The notes: a model not told the origin generated them from the sequence alone. Numbered from the stretch's first letter, positions 8,771 to 17,358 are shown. The stretch: 64,000 nt of DNA from Aestuariivivens marinum (GCF_022662175.1 NZ_JAKMCR010000003.1:1-64000), one strand, 5' to 3'. Numbers and translations: made by a program.

Positions 8771-9400
8771 ATGAAAAAACAGATAGCCCTAATATGTTTT
8801 ATAGTTGTATTAAGTTTTACAAATAAGCTTTTTGCCCAGGAAACTTCAGGGGATAAAAAAGAGAGTCCGCTTTATGATTATTACGAAAAGCAATTGAACA
8901 ATACAGATACTATTCCAAGTTTTAAAGATCAAGAAAACAAACTAAAAATCACGGGGACTATTTACTACAACGATGGTATTACTCCTGCCAAGGATGTTAT
9001 TTTATACATTTATCAGCCTAGTGAAGAAGGACACTTTAAAACCAATAAGGAGAATGGAAAAAAGTATGTTGAGCATAGGGGTTGGGTAAAAACGGATGAA
9101 GACGGTCGTTATACATTTTATACCTTTATACCAGGAGCACCTTATGTACCACTTACATATCCCCGTACTTTGGGTATGAAGCAAATACTTCCTGTAATAA
9201 AAGAGCCTGGTAAGCCAGAATATGATTTCGATGCATTTATTTTTGATGATGATCCAGCAATTTCTAGTCGTTGTAGAAAAAAATTGGATCGTATTGGATA
9301 TAAAGGAATACTTAAACTAGAAAAACAGGGGAATATGTACGTAGCTACAAAGGATATTGTTTTAAAAACTGGTTCTGCAATGATTATAGCTTCTTTATAA
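8771..9400 (+). CDS. Secreted intradiol-dioxygenase-like protein, probably inactive
   Basis: A 209-residue protein with signal peptide (MKKQIALICFIVVLSFTNKLFAQ). The mature part has the beta-sandwich pattern of intradiol ring-cleavage dioxygenases: ITGTIYYNDGITPAKDVILYIYQ, RGWVKTDEDGRYTFYTFIPG, then PVIKEPGKPEYDFDAFIFDDDP. Enzymes of the family bind Fe(III) with two Tyr and two His; the His pair normally sits in PAHIHP just before this IKEPG segment. Here the matching residues read MKQILP, so both His ligands appear replaced (Gln, Leu). The ATG at 8771 is preferred over a GTG three codons earlier because the signal peptide begins there. A structural or sensing role may have replaced catalysis. 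Confidence 0.7.
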   Translation: MKKQIALICFIVVLSFTNKLFAQETSGDKKESPLYDYYEKQLNNTDTIPSFKDQENKLKITGTIYYNDGITPAKDVILYIYQPSEEGHFKTNKENGKKYVEHRGWVKTDEDGRYTFYTFIPGAPYVPLTYPRTLGMKQILPVIKEPGKPEYDFDAFIFDDDPAISSRCRKKLDRIGYKGILKLEKQGNMYVATKDIVLKTGSAMIIASL

Positions 9401-9452
9401 ATTACTTTTTTAATATAAAGGCTTAATTCAAAAAATTAAAGTGCATTTTCCT

Positions 9453-9460
9453 TAAATTTG
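9453..9460 (+). promoter_or_regulatory. -7 box immediately before the Crp-like gene
   Basis: TAAATTTG fits TAnnTTTG exactly but ends only 3 nt before the ATG at 9464, which would give a leaderless or nearly leaderless mRNA. No -33 TTG is found 19-21 nt upstream, so it could also be coincidence. Confidence 0.35.
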
Positions 9461-9463
9461 GAT

Positions 9464-9994
9464 ATGCTGGAAGAACTCGATCTACTCTTAAGCCAAGGCA
9501 ACACAATACGTTATAAAAAGCGAGATTTTATAATTAGGCAAGGTGAAACATCTAATAAAGTTTTTTTTGTTAAAAAAGGAGTAACTAGGCATTATGTGAT
9601 TACTCCAGAGGGTAAGGAAAAGACCATAAGAATCTCTAAAGAAAACGATTTTTTTTATAGTTCCATAGTAAGCTATTTTAAAAATATGCCTAGCTATATT
9701 TATTGTCAATGTTTAACCAATTGTGATTTAATTTATTGGGAATCTTTAAAGCTTGAAGCTCTTTTTAAAACAAATTCTAAACTAGCCGATTTTAGAAACA
9801 CACAATTTGTTAAATTTATACTAGAAAAGCACAATAAAGAAATAGCATTACTCACCAAAAGTGCAGCTGAACGTTTTGAAGAGTTTTGTAAAAACAATTT
9901 AGAGCTTTTCAATAGAATACCTCACCATATTATTGCATCTTACATAGACATTACTCCAGAAACGCTTTCTCGATTGCGATCAAATAAATCTTGA
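9464..9994 (+). CDS. Short Crp/Fnr-family regulator
   Basis: A 176-residue protein with a cyclic-nucleotide-binding-type beta-roll (residues about 10-115; YKKRDFIIRQGETSNKVFFVKKGVTRHYV and PEGKEKTIRISKENDFF) and an abbreviated C-terminal DNA-binding part ending ASYIDITPETLSRLRS, which is the helix-turn-helix with its recognition helix at the very end. It lacks the arginine-serine phosphate cassette of true cAMP receptors. Such short Crp relatives are common in Flavobacteriaceae. The next gene, 65 bases downstream, carries a large inverted repeat over its promoter, a likely target. The ATG at 9464 is preferred to the in-frame TTG that belongs to the preceding -7-like box. Confidence 0.78.
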   Translation: MLEELDLLLSQGNTIRYKKRDFIIRQGETSNKVFFVKKGVTRHYVITPEGKEKTIRISKENDFFYSSIVSYFKNMPSYIYCQCLTNCDLIYWESLKLEALFKTNSKLADFRNTQFVKFILEKHNKEIALLTKSAAERFEEFCKNNLELFNRIPHHIIASYIDITPETLSRLRSNKS

Positions 9995-10007
9995 TTTATA
10001 TCAATGT

Positions 10008-10056
10008 AATTCTATTTTAGTTCAAATAGTTTTGAACTCAAATTTAAAATAGAATT
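10008..10056 (+). promoter_or_regulatory. Large inverted repeat with embedded promoter box
   Basis: Outer arms AATTCTATTTTA (10008-10019) and TAAAATAGAATT (10045-10056) pair over 12 bp. Inner arms GTTCAAA (10020-10026) and TTTGAAC (10031-10037) pair over 7 bp around TAGT, with a 7-nt bulge on the right. TAGTTTTG (10027-10034), a perfect TAnnTTTG box, spans the loop and the inner arm. The structure ends 3 nt before the ATG at 10060. It can be an operator or an RNA hairpin. Confidence 0.65.
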
Positions 10057-10059
10057 AGA

Positions 10060-10719
10060 ATGAAAATAGAAAAAGTTATTTATGTATTAATGACTATCAA
10101 TTATGTATTGTTTTCTTGTGAAGCAGATGATGTTGTTTCAGGGTCCGGAAATTTAATTACAGAAACAAGAACAGTTTCGGCATTTAATAAGGTAAGTTCT
10201 AGAGGGGTTTTTGATATAAATATTACACAAGGCAATTTTCAGTCTGTTGAAATTATTGCAGATGATAATATTATTGATTATGTGACCACCAAAGTGGTTA
10301 ATAATGAGTTGCAATTATACTTAGACGATAGCCATAATTATAGTTACCTTAATTTAAAGGCCAATATTGTAGTAGAGCATTTAAATGCTATTAAAAATGA
10401 AGGTATAGGGAAAATTAATATTATAAATGTTAATGAGAGTGGAAGTTTTAGGGTCTATAATTCTGGTACGGGGGATATCACTATGAGTGGGACTGCTGAT
10501 AATTTAATTTTAGAGAATGAAGGCACAGGAATATTTAAAGGCTTTCAATTTATGGTTACAAATTGCAATGTTGATATTATTGGTAGTGGAGATTGCGAAA
10601 TAAATGCATTAAATAGTTTAGATGTTGTTATTGAAGGAAGTGGTGATGTTTATTATAAAGGAATTCCATCAATCCAAAGTAATATATCGGGATCTGGTAT
10701 GGTAATAAATGCTAATTAA
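10060..10719 (+). CDS. GIN-domain (DUF2807) lipoprotein
   Basis: A 219-residue protein with a lipobox (NYVLFSC, Cys 20). The mature part is a DUF2807/GIN domain, a right-handed beta-solenoid-like repeat: SGSGNLITETRTVSAFNKVS, RGVFDINITQG, then repeated short strands around GTGDITMSG, GSGDCEINAL, GSGDVYYKG and GSGMVINAN. The spaced G-S-G-D motifs mark the solenoid turns. GIN proteins are surface or periplasmic and are proposed to act in adhesion; function here is unknown. The start is the ATG 3 nt after the large inverted repeat. Possibly controlled by the Crp-like regulator encoded just upstream. Confidence 0.85.
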   Translation: MKIEKVIYVLMTINYVLFSCEADDVVSGSGNLITETRTVSAFNKVSSRGVFDINITQGNFQSVEIIADDNIIDYVTTKVVNNELQLYLDDSHNYSYLNLKANIVVEHLNAIKNEGIGKINIINVNESGSFRVYNSGTGDITMSGTADNLILENEGTGIFKGFQFMVTNCNVDIIGSGDCEINALNSLDVVIEGSGDVYYKGIPSIQSNISGSGMVINAN

Positions 10720-10805
10720 GGGTGTTATAATAAATTTTATTGAAATGTTTATAGGTCGCTAGTTTATTTATAGCTATTATATAATTCTTATATTGTGTTA
10801 TAATT

Positions 10806-11621
10806 ATGGACTTAAATGATTTATACAAATATTCGAAGGACTGGAAGACCACTTTAAAAATGCCAGTATTATTTTTAGGACATGGTAGTCCAATGAATGC
10901 TATTTCCGATAATCGATTTGTTCAGGGATTTAAAGGTATTGCCAAGAATATTCCTGAACCCAAAGCCATATTATGTATCTCTGCACATTGGGAAACCAAA
11001 GGCACCAAAGTAACAGCAATGGATATGCCAAGAACCATACATGACTTTAGTGGATTTCCTCAAGAGTTATATAATGTGCAATATCCAGTGCAAGGAAGTC
11101 CGGAATTGGCTAAGGAAACAGTACAGTTATTGGCTCCTGTTTCAGTTGATATGGATTACGATTGGGGTTTGGACCATGGGGCTTGGAGTGTTATTAAACA
11201 CTTATACCCAAAGGCAAACATACCCGTTATCCAATTGAGTTTGGATTATAACCGAACACCAAAATCCCATTATGAACTGGCAAAGCAACTAGAAACTTTG
11301 AGGTATAAGGGTGTTTTAATTGTGGGAAGTGGCAATACAGTTCATAATCTAGGTCTATTAAGTTTTGAAAAGGATACCGTTTACGATTGGGCTATTGAAG
11401 CTAGGCATACTATAAACGAATATATAAATAACAGAGATTTCAATCTTTTGTTTAATTATCATAGTAATAAAGCTTTGCGATTAGCAATACCAACACCAGA
11501 ACATTTTTTACCTTTATTATATAGTTTAGCTATATATGATTCAAAAAGTGACCATATAAGTTTATTTAATGATGAAGTAGTTATGGGAAGTGTAAGTATG
11601 AGCTCTGTATTTATTGAATAG
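10806..11621 (+). CDS. ygiD: 4,5-DOPA dioxygenase extradiol-type enzyme
   Basis: A 271-residue member of the LigB-type extradiol dioxygenase superfamily, YgiD group. Metal-ligand regions are intact: FLGHGSPM near residue 26 (His), ISAHWET (His), GLDHGAWSVIKHL (His), and VGSGNTVHNLG (His). The ends TPEHFLPLLYSLAIYD and VVMGSVSMSSVFIE are typical. The family is annotated as DOPA 4,5-dioxygenase but the physiological substrate in most bacteria is unknown. The first ~19 residues precede the usual family start MPVLFLGHGSP, so a shorter form starting at the next Met (10860) is possible. Confidence 0.88.
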   Translation: MDLNDLYKYSKDWKTTLKMPVLFLGHGSPMNAISDNRFVQGFKGIAKNIPEPKAILCISAHWETKGTKVTAMDMPRTIHDFSGFPQELYNVQYPVQGSPELAKETVQLLAPVSVDMDYDWGLDHGAWSVIKHLYPKANIPVIQLSLDYNRTPKSHYELAKQLETLRYKGVLIVGSGNTVHNLGLLSFEKDTVYDWAIEARHTINEYINNRDFNLLFNYHSNKALRLAIPTPEHFLPLLYSLAIYDSKSDHISLFNDEVVMGSVSMSSVFIE

Positions 11622-11732
11622 GACAGAGATAGAGTTTCTTCAATTATGATTTTTCATTAAGAAATATTTTGCAATAAGGTTTGACATGCTCTCCTTTTGA
11701 GTAATAAATTTTATTCTCGTTATATAATTCAT

Positions 11733-11740
11733 TAATTTTG
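11733..11740 (+). promoter_or_regulatory. -7 box upstream of menE
   Basis: TAATTTTG, a perfect TAnnTTTG, about 50 nt before the ATG at 11790. The -33 region is only a T-rich run. Confidence 0.45.
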
Positions 11741-11789
11741 AGGTTAAAGTAGTACAAAATATTGCATCCTAGTTCATTGTTGAGTAATT

Positions 11790-12878
11790 ATGACTCCTAA
11801 TTTTAAAAATGTACACCTAAAATTTGAACTTAACGGTATATATTATTCTTATAAAGATCTTAATGAAGTGGCGTACAGTTTTGTTAAGGAAGGGGAGCCT
11901 TACCAACAATACTTAGGCGTTTTTTTATTAGACTGGCTTGATCATAAGGATTATGTTTTGGTCCTCACTTCTGGGTCTACAGGGTTCCCTAAGTCTATAA
12001 AGATTAAAAAACAGGCCATGGTACATTCTGCATTAGCTACGGGAGATTTTTTTAATTTAAAACCAGGAAATACGGCTTTACATTGCTTGCCTTCTAATTT
12101 TATTGCAGGACGAATGATGCTAATTCGGGCTATTATTTTAGGGCTTAAATTAGATGTAGTGAAACCCAGTTCTTCACCTTTGCTGGGAATAAACAAAACC
12201 TACCAATTTTCAGCAATGACACCATTTCAAGTTGAGAAATCATTAGTAGATGTTAATAAAATAGATACTTTGATTATTGGAGGGGGAAAGGTTAGTCATG
12301 CATTAAGGAGAAAGCTCGAAAACAAACAGGTTTATGCTTATGAGACTTATGGCATGACGGAAACGGTTACCCATATAGCTGTGAAGAAACTAAACCATTT
12401 TGCCCAATCAAAGCAGGTTTCCAACACATATTTTGAAACCTTGCCAAATGTTACTGTTTCTCAGGATGAAAGGGAATGTTTGGTTATTGATGCGCTTAAA
12501 ATTACTGATAAGCCGATTGTTACCAATGATATTGTAAAGTTACACTCCAAAACTTCGTTTGAATTGTTGGGTCGGTATGATAATGTTATTAATTCAGGGG
12601 GTATTAAATTTATACCAGAACAAATAGAACAAAAGCTTTCCAATATAATTAATCAGCGTTTTTTTATTGCTTCCATGCCAAATGAACAATTAGGAGATCA
12701 AGTTGTACTTTTAGTAGAGGATAAAGCATTGGATGTAGCTAAACTATTTAGTGCAATTCAAAACCTAAAGTCACTTCATAAATATGAAATGCCTAAACAA
12801 ATTTTTAGACTTCCAAAATTTGTTGAAACTACAACAGGTAAAATACAGCGTATTAAAACCTTGAATTTATTAAAATAA
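11790..12878 (+). CDS. menE: o-Succinylbenzoate-CoA ligase (AMP-binding)
   Basis: A 362-residue short adenylate-forming enzyme. The phosphate-binding loop is LTSGSTGFPKSIKI (about residues 61-74); the A5 motif is YETYGMTETVTHIA; the A7-A8 hinge is GRYDNVINSGGIKFIPEQIE; the A10 catalytic lysine is in TTGKIQRIK near the C terminus. The short length (about 360 instead of 500) matches bacterial MenE of Bacteroidota. MenE activates o-succinylbenzoate to its CoA ester in menaquinone synthesis, the quinone of this phylum. Other men genes are not in the window, so the gene appears isolated here, and another small acyl-CoA ligase is the alternative. Confidence 0.82.
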   Translation: MTPNFKNVHLKFELNGIYYSYKDLNEVAYSFVKEGEPYQQYLGVFLLDWLDHKDYVLVLTSGSTGFPKSIKIKKQAMVHSALATGDFFNLKPGNTALHCLPSNFIAGRMMLIRAIILGLKLDVVKPSSSPLLGINKTYQFSAMTPFQVEKSLVDVNKIDTLIIGGGKVSHALRRKLENKQVYAYETYGMTETVTHIAVKKLNHFAQSKQVSNTYFETLPNVTVSQDERECLVIDALKITDKPIVTNDIVKLHSKTSFELLGRYDNVINSGGIKFIPEQIEQKLSNIINQRFFIASMPNEQLGDQVVLLVEDKALDVAKLFSAIQNLKSLHKYEMPKQIFRLPKFVETTTGKIQRIKTLNLLK

Positions 12879-12973
12879 TAGGTTGACTCATTCATAGGGA
12901 CGCTTCACTCATTGTTATTTTTTTTTCATAATTGTAGGGATTAGTTTTAAACTAAACTTTAAAATCTGTAGTT

Positions 12974-15058
12974 ATGAAGACACTATTTAATATGTTTCTG
13001 ATATTGGTAATTTCAATTCAAGTTCAAGCCCAAGAGCGAAAAATAGTAGGCACGGTCACTGACGAATCTGGACTTCCTTTGCCAGGAGCCTCAATTATGA
13101 TTAAGGGAACGAATAAAGGGACTCAAACAGACTTTGATGGTCTTTATGAAATAAAAGCAAAAGACACAGATGTTTTAGTGTTTTCTTTTGTTGGATATGT
13201 TACCGAGGAGCGTAAAGTGGGAAAGCTTTATACTATTTTGGTAACTTTGAAAGCGGATGTTTCAAAATTAGAGGAAGTAGTTGTTGTGGGATATGGTATA
13301 AAAAATAGAAGGAGTTTAACAAATTCTGTAACGACTGTAACAGCTTCCCAACTCAAACGACAAAAGCGAAAGGCTTATCACAATCAATTAGCTTATCAAA
13401 TTCAATCTGTTCCAGTGCAAGGCGGGCTAACTGGTGTTCAAATGGTAAATTCAAATACAAACCTTAATAAAACACCTTTATATATAGTTGATGGAATACC
13501 TATAAAAAAAGAACATAATCATATTATTGAAAACTTACCTATTAATGATATAGATAGTGAAGTAAAATATGATAATGCAGAAGCTAAGAAAAAATTTGGA
13601 AAGATTGCCAAAGGGGGCTGTATTGTTATCACAACTCACCAAGGTAATTACAGGATTGAAAATTCAGAAAGTTATGCTGCAATTATCGAGAATGCATTTG
13701 AGAGAACATTACTTGCTCCATTATCTACATTTTCAATAGATGTTGATAAATCATCCTACAGCAATATACGTCGTATGATTAATAACGGAATGACTATAAA
13801 CCCAGATGCCGTTAAGATAGAAGAAATGATTAATTATTTTAATTATAACTACCCACAACCAACAGGGGAACATCCATTTTCAATAACTACAGAAGTAGTT
13901 AAGACACCTTGGCATAACAAAACCAAACTGGTGAGAATAGGACTTCAAGGCAAAACATTTTTAAATGAAGAACTGCCAGCATCTAGTCTTACTTTTTTAA
14001 TAGATGTTTCAGGTTCTATGGCAGACCAAAATAAATTGCCCTTGTTGAAACAAGCATTTAAACTTTTAGTCAATCAACTTAGGGAAAAGGACAAGGTATC
14101 TATAGTTGTATATGCTGGAGCTGCAGGTGTTGTATTAGAACCTACTTCGGGCAAGTATAAAGAAAAAATCGTTGAAGCATTAGATCATCTGCAATCTGGA
14201 GGATCTACAGCTGGTGGTGCTGCTATTGAGCTGGCTTATAAGTTGGCTGAAAAGAATTTTAATAAAAATGGTAATAACCGAGTTATTTTAGCAACAGATG
14301 GTGATTTTAATGTGGGAACTTCAAGTGACAATGCCATGAAACGATTAATTGAAGAGAAAAGAAAATCAGGAGTATTTTTATCGGTTTTAGGATTTGGTTA
14401 CGGTAATTATAAAGATTCAAAATTAGAAATTTTAGCTGATAAAGGCAATGGTAATCATGCCTATATTGATAATATGCAAGAAGCCCAAAAGGTGTTTGGG
14501 AAAGAATTTGGGGGTACGTTATTTACCATTGCTAAAGATGTTAAAATTCAAATTGAATTTAATCCCAATAAAGTTCAGGCATACCGATTAATTGGTTATG
14601 AAAACCGGTTGTTGAATGATGAGGATTTTATTGATGACACAAAAGATGCTGGAGAGTTGGGTAGTGGCCATACAGTAACAGCTCTTTATGAAGTAATTCC
14701 AGTTGGTGTTAAAAGTGATTATTTAAAAGATGTATCCGATTTAAAATATACCAAATCACAAATCGATTCTAATTTTTCAAATGAACTGTTTACCGTTAAA
14801 TTTAGATATAAAAAACCAAGTGAAGATAAAAGTATAGAAATGTTTCACATACAGAAGGATGAAATAACTCTTTCACATTCAGACTTGAATTTCGCATCTG
14901 CTGTAGCACTATTTGGTATGCAATTACGCCAGTCTAAATACTGTAATGATACTACAATAGATGATGTAATTGCTTTGGCTAATATGGGAAGAGGGGAAGA
15001 TAAAGATGGATACCGTGCAGAATTTATACGATTAGTGCAATCGTATCAAAATCTTTAA
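12974..15058 (+). CDS. vWA protein with CarboxypepD-like and TonB-plug-like N terminus
   Basis: A 694-residue exported protein: signal peptide (1-20), CarboxypepD_reg-like domain (about 23-95, IVGTVTDESGLPLPGAS ... VFSFVGY), then a SusC-like signature LEEVVVVGYG (99-108) and plug-like LYIVDGIPI and KIAKGGCIVITT (to about 221), then the YfbK-type N-terminal segment (FSIDVDKSSYSNIRRMI), a von Willebrand A domain with an intact MIDAS (D344-S346-S348) and a C-terminal DUF3520-like region ending DDVIALANMGRGEDKDGYRAEFIRLV. No beta-barrel follows the plug. Ca/Mg-dependent protein binding at the cell surface or periplasm is the likely activity. A perfect 15-nt palindrome (TTAGTTT-T-AAACTAA, 12941-12955) precedes it and may be an operator. 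It ends near a strong hairpin shared with DoxX. Confidence 0.85.
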   Translation: MKTLFNMFLILVISIQVQAQERKIVGTVTDESGLPLPGASIMIKGTNKGTQTDFDGLYEIKAKDTDVLVFSFVGYVTEERKVGKLYTILVTLKADVSKLEEVVVVGYGIKNRRSLTNSVTTVTASQLKRQKRKAYHNQLAYQIQSVPVQGGLTGVQMVNSNTNLNKTPLYIVDGIPIKKEHNHIIENLPINDIDSEVKYDNAEAKKKFGKIAKGGCIVITTHQGNYRIENSESYAAIIENAFERTLLAPLSTFSIDVDKSSYSNIRRMINNGMTINPDAVKIEEMINYFNYNYPQPTGEHPFSITTEVVKTPWHNKTKLVRIGLQGKTFLNEELPASSLTFLIDVSGSMADQNKLPLLKQAFKLLVNQLREKDKVSIVVYAGAAGVVLEPTSGKYKEKIVEALDHLQSGGSTAGGAAIELAYKLAEKNFNKNGNNRVILATDGDFNVGTSSDNAMKRLIEEKRKSGVFLSVLGFGYGNYKDSKLEILADKGNGNHAYIDNMQEAQKVFGKEFGGTLFTIAKDVKIQIEFNPNKVQAYRLIGYENRLLNDEDFIDDTKDAGELGSGHTVTALYEVIPVGVKSDYLKDVSDLKYTKSQIDSNFSNELFTVKFRYKKPSEDKSIEMFHIQKDEITLSHSDLNFASAVALFGMQLRQSKYCNDTTIDDVIALANMGRGEDKDGYRAEFIRLVQSYQNL

Positions 15059-15124
15059 TAGATTATTCATTTGGAACAACTAGAACGAAGTGACTAATTT
15101 CAATCACGAAATAATTATTTATTC

Positions 15125-15149
15125 AATCTCCCGAGTTGCTCGGGAGATT
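15125..15149. terminator. Hairpin between convergent genes
   Basis: An 11-bp perfect stem AATCTCCCGAG (15125-15135) and CTCGGGAGATT (15139-15149) with a 3-nt loop. The T-tract is short, so it may act as a bidirectional terminator or be a dispersed palindrome. It separates the vWA gene from doxX. Confidence 0.7.
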
Positions 15150-15162
15150 TCAAATGACAAAT

Positions 15163-15585
15163 CTACTGCTGCATTTTCAAATAATAATCGGCAGAATGTT
15201 TTCCAGAACCGTAGAAAACAAAAAATATTGCTACGAAAAGGGTTATAATAGCCAAGATTAAATTGTTAACTATCATTTCTCCAGCAAAATTAATAACAAT
15301 GGCGCCAATTAAAATAGGAATTTGAGCTAGAATAGCCCATCTGGTCAATAAGCCAAAAGCAATTAAAATTCCACCTATAAAATGTGCAGGTGCTACGTAG
15401 TGTATGACTAACATACCACCAGCCAGACTTTCTAGGGGCTTGAAAAGGGTCATGAGTATTGTGTAGTCCGACATAAAATTTATGCCTTTAATAAATAAAA
15501 ATACGCCTAGGGCAATGCGCAACAAATCTAAAGGTAAATACGTGTGTGCATTGGCCCACTTGTTTAAAGTTTTTATTGTTCCCAT
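15163..15585 (-). CDS. DoxX-family membrane protein
   Basis: A 140-residue inner-membrane protein with four hydrophobic segments. Typical DoxX features are LDLLRIALGVFLFIKGINFM at the first helix, the HYVAPAHFIGGILIAFGLLTRWA turn, and ILIGAIVINFAG. DoxX proteins are linked to redox and quinone metabolism; the precise role is unknown. Start ATG at 15585. A hairpin of 8 bp lies directly against the start codon in the leader (15586-15609). Confidence 0.85.
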   Translation of the reverse strand: MGTIKTLNKWANAHTYLPLDLLRIALGVFLFIKGINFMSDYTILMTLFKPLESLAGGMLVIHYVAPAHFIGGILIAFGLLTRWAILAQIPILIGAIVINFAGEMIVNNLILAIITLFVAIFFVFYGSGKHSADYYLKMQQ

Positions 15586-15609
15586 GATTGAAAGTGTTGG
15601 TTTTCAATC
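15586..15609 (-). promoter_or_regulatory. Leader hairpin abutting the doxX start codon
   Basis: GATTGAAA (15586-15593) and TTTCAATC (15602-15609) form an 8-bp inverted repeat with an 8-nt loop; the stem touches the ATG at 15583-15585. In RNA it could mask the start; in DNA it could be an operator. Confidence 0.5.
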
Positions 15610-15642
15610 AAAAAGATACAAAAAAGAGACGAGATTTTAAAA

Positions 15643-17271
15643 TTATACTTGCAATAATCCCATATTAAAAGGTTTCTCAATAGGTGAGTGGTTAGCGGCT
15701 TCAATACCCATGCTAACCCATTCTCGGGTGTTTAACGGGTCTATTACTGCATCGGTCCAAATACGGGCTGCAGCATAATAAGGGGAGACTTGATTATCGT
15801 AACGTGCTTTTATTTTGTTATACAAGTCTTTTTCCTTTTCAGAAGTAATATTTTGACCTTGTTTTTCTAAAGATGCTTTTTCAATTTGCAATAATACCTT
15901 TGCGGCACTATTACCCCCCATAACAGCTAATTCTGCACTTGGCCAAGATACTATTAAACGAGGATCGTATGCTTTGCCACACATGGCATAATTACCAGCA
16001 CCGTAACTATTGCCAACAATAACAGTAAATTTTGGAACCACAGAATTACTTACCGCATTAACCATTTTGGCACCATCTTTTATAATGCCGTTATGTTCAC
16101 TTTTGCTGCCCACCATAAACCCAGTAACATCTTGTAGAAATACTAGTGGTATCTTTTTTTGGTTACAATTGGCTATAAATCGGGTCGCCTTATCGGCGCT
16201 GTCGTTATAAATAACCCCGCCAAATTGCATTTCACCTTGTCTAGTTTTTACCAATTTTCTCTGGTTAGCCACAATACCTACCGCCCAGCCATCAATTCTA
16301 GCATAACAGGTAATTATGGTTTGGCCATAGCCAGCCTTGTATTCTTCATATTCAGAATTATCCACTAAGCGTTTTATAACCTCGTGCATATCGTATTGGT
16401 CAGCTCTAGATTTAGGGATAAGACCATAAATATCTTTGGGATTGTCTTTGGGTTTTTGTGGTTCAATTCTATTAAAACCCGCCTTGTTGTAATCTCCAAT
16501 TTTATCAACGATATTTTTAATAGTATCTAAAGCGTGCTTATCGTTTTTAGCCTTATAATCGGTCACACCGGAAATTTCACAATGAGTAGTAGCACCTCCT
16601 AGGGTCTCGTTATCAATAGTTTCACCAATAGCTGCTTTTACCAAATAACTGCCTGCTAAAAAAATGCTTCCGGTTTTATCTACAATTAAAGCTTCGTCAC
16701 TCATAATAGGTAAATAAGCTCCACCAGCAACACAGCTGCCCATAACGGCAGCAATTTGTGTAATACCCAAGCTACTCATAACGGCATTGTTTCTAAAAAT
16801 ACGACCAAAATGTTCTTTATCGGGAAAAATTTCATCTTGCATGGGCAAATACACCCCGGCTGAGTCCACAAGATAAATAATAGGTAATTTATTTTCTATG
16901 GCAATTTCCTGAGCTCTTAAGTTCTTTTTACCAGTAATAGGAAACCAAGCACCTGCTTTTACTGTAGCATCATTTGCAACTACCACACACAGTTTGCCTT
17001 TAACATAACCAATCTTTACAACAACACCGCCAGATGGACAACCCCCGTGATCTATATACATGTTCTCCCCAGCAAAGGCAGCTATTTCTAATGATGGTCT
17101 TTTGTCATCTAATAAATAATCAACACGCTCTCTAGCGGTCATTTTGCCTTGGGCATGTTGTTTTTCAATACGGGATTTCCCACCTCCTAATTTTACCTTA
17201 AGAAGTTTAGATTTTAGTTCTGATAGAAGCAGTTTGTTATAATCTTCGTTTTTATTGAAGTTAATGTCCAT
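15643..17271 (-). CDS. Acyl-CoA carboxylase beta subunit (methylcrotonyl-CoA type)
   Basis: A 542-residue carboxyltransferase with both crotonase-like halves. First half: KMTARERVDYLLD, GGGVVV-type acyl-CoA pocket (GGCPSGGVVVKIG), MGSCVAGGAYLPIMSDE, and GSIFLAGSYLVKAAIGE, which is characteristic of methylcrotonyl-CoA carboxylase beta chains. Second half: VGIVANQ, IPLVFLQDVTGFMVG, GAKMVNAVSNS, GNSYGAGNYAMCGKAYDPR. It transfers carboxyl from biotin to an acyl-CoA, as in leucine degradation. The biotin carboxylase alpha subunit is not next to it. It is divergent from the FMN reductase operon. Propionyl-CoA carboxylase is a less likely alternative. Confidence 0.88.
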   Translation of the reverse strand: MDINFNKNEDYNKLLLSELKSKLLKVKLGGGKSRIEKQHAQGKMTARERVDYLLDDKRPSLEIAAFAGENMYIDHGGCPSGGVVVKIGYVKGKLCVVVANDATVKAGAWFPITGKKNLRAQEIAIENKLPIIYLVDSAGVYLPMQDEIFPDKEHFGRIFRNNAVMSSLGITQIAAVMGSCVAGGAYLPIMSDEALIVDKTGSIFLAGSYLVKAAIGETIDNETLGGATTHCEISGVTDYKAKNDKHALDTIKNIVDKIGDYNKAGFNRIEPQKPKDNPKDIYGLIPKSRADQYDMHEVIKRLVDNSEYEEYKAGYGQTIITCYARIDGWAVGIVANQRKLVKTRQGEMQFGGVIYNDSADKATRFIANCNQKKIPLVFLQDVTGFMVGSKSEHNGIIKDGAKMVNAVSNSVVPKFTVIVGNSYGAGNYAMCGKAYDPRLIVSWPSAELAVMGGNSAAKVLLQIEKASLEKQGQNITSEKEKDLYNKIKARYDNQVSPYYAAARIWTDAVIDPLNTREWVSMGIEAANHSPIEKPFNMGLLQV

Positions 17272-17358
17272 AGGTGTTTTGTTTGTTGCTAAAGTACGAA
17301 AGTTTCAAAATTTCACATTCACTATGTTAATTAAATCATAAATTATATATCATGGAAA

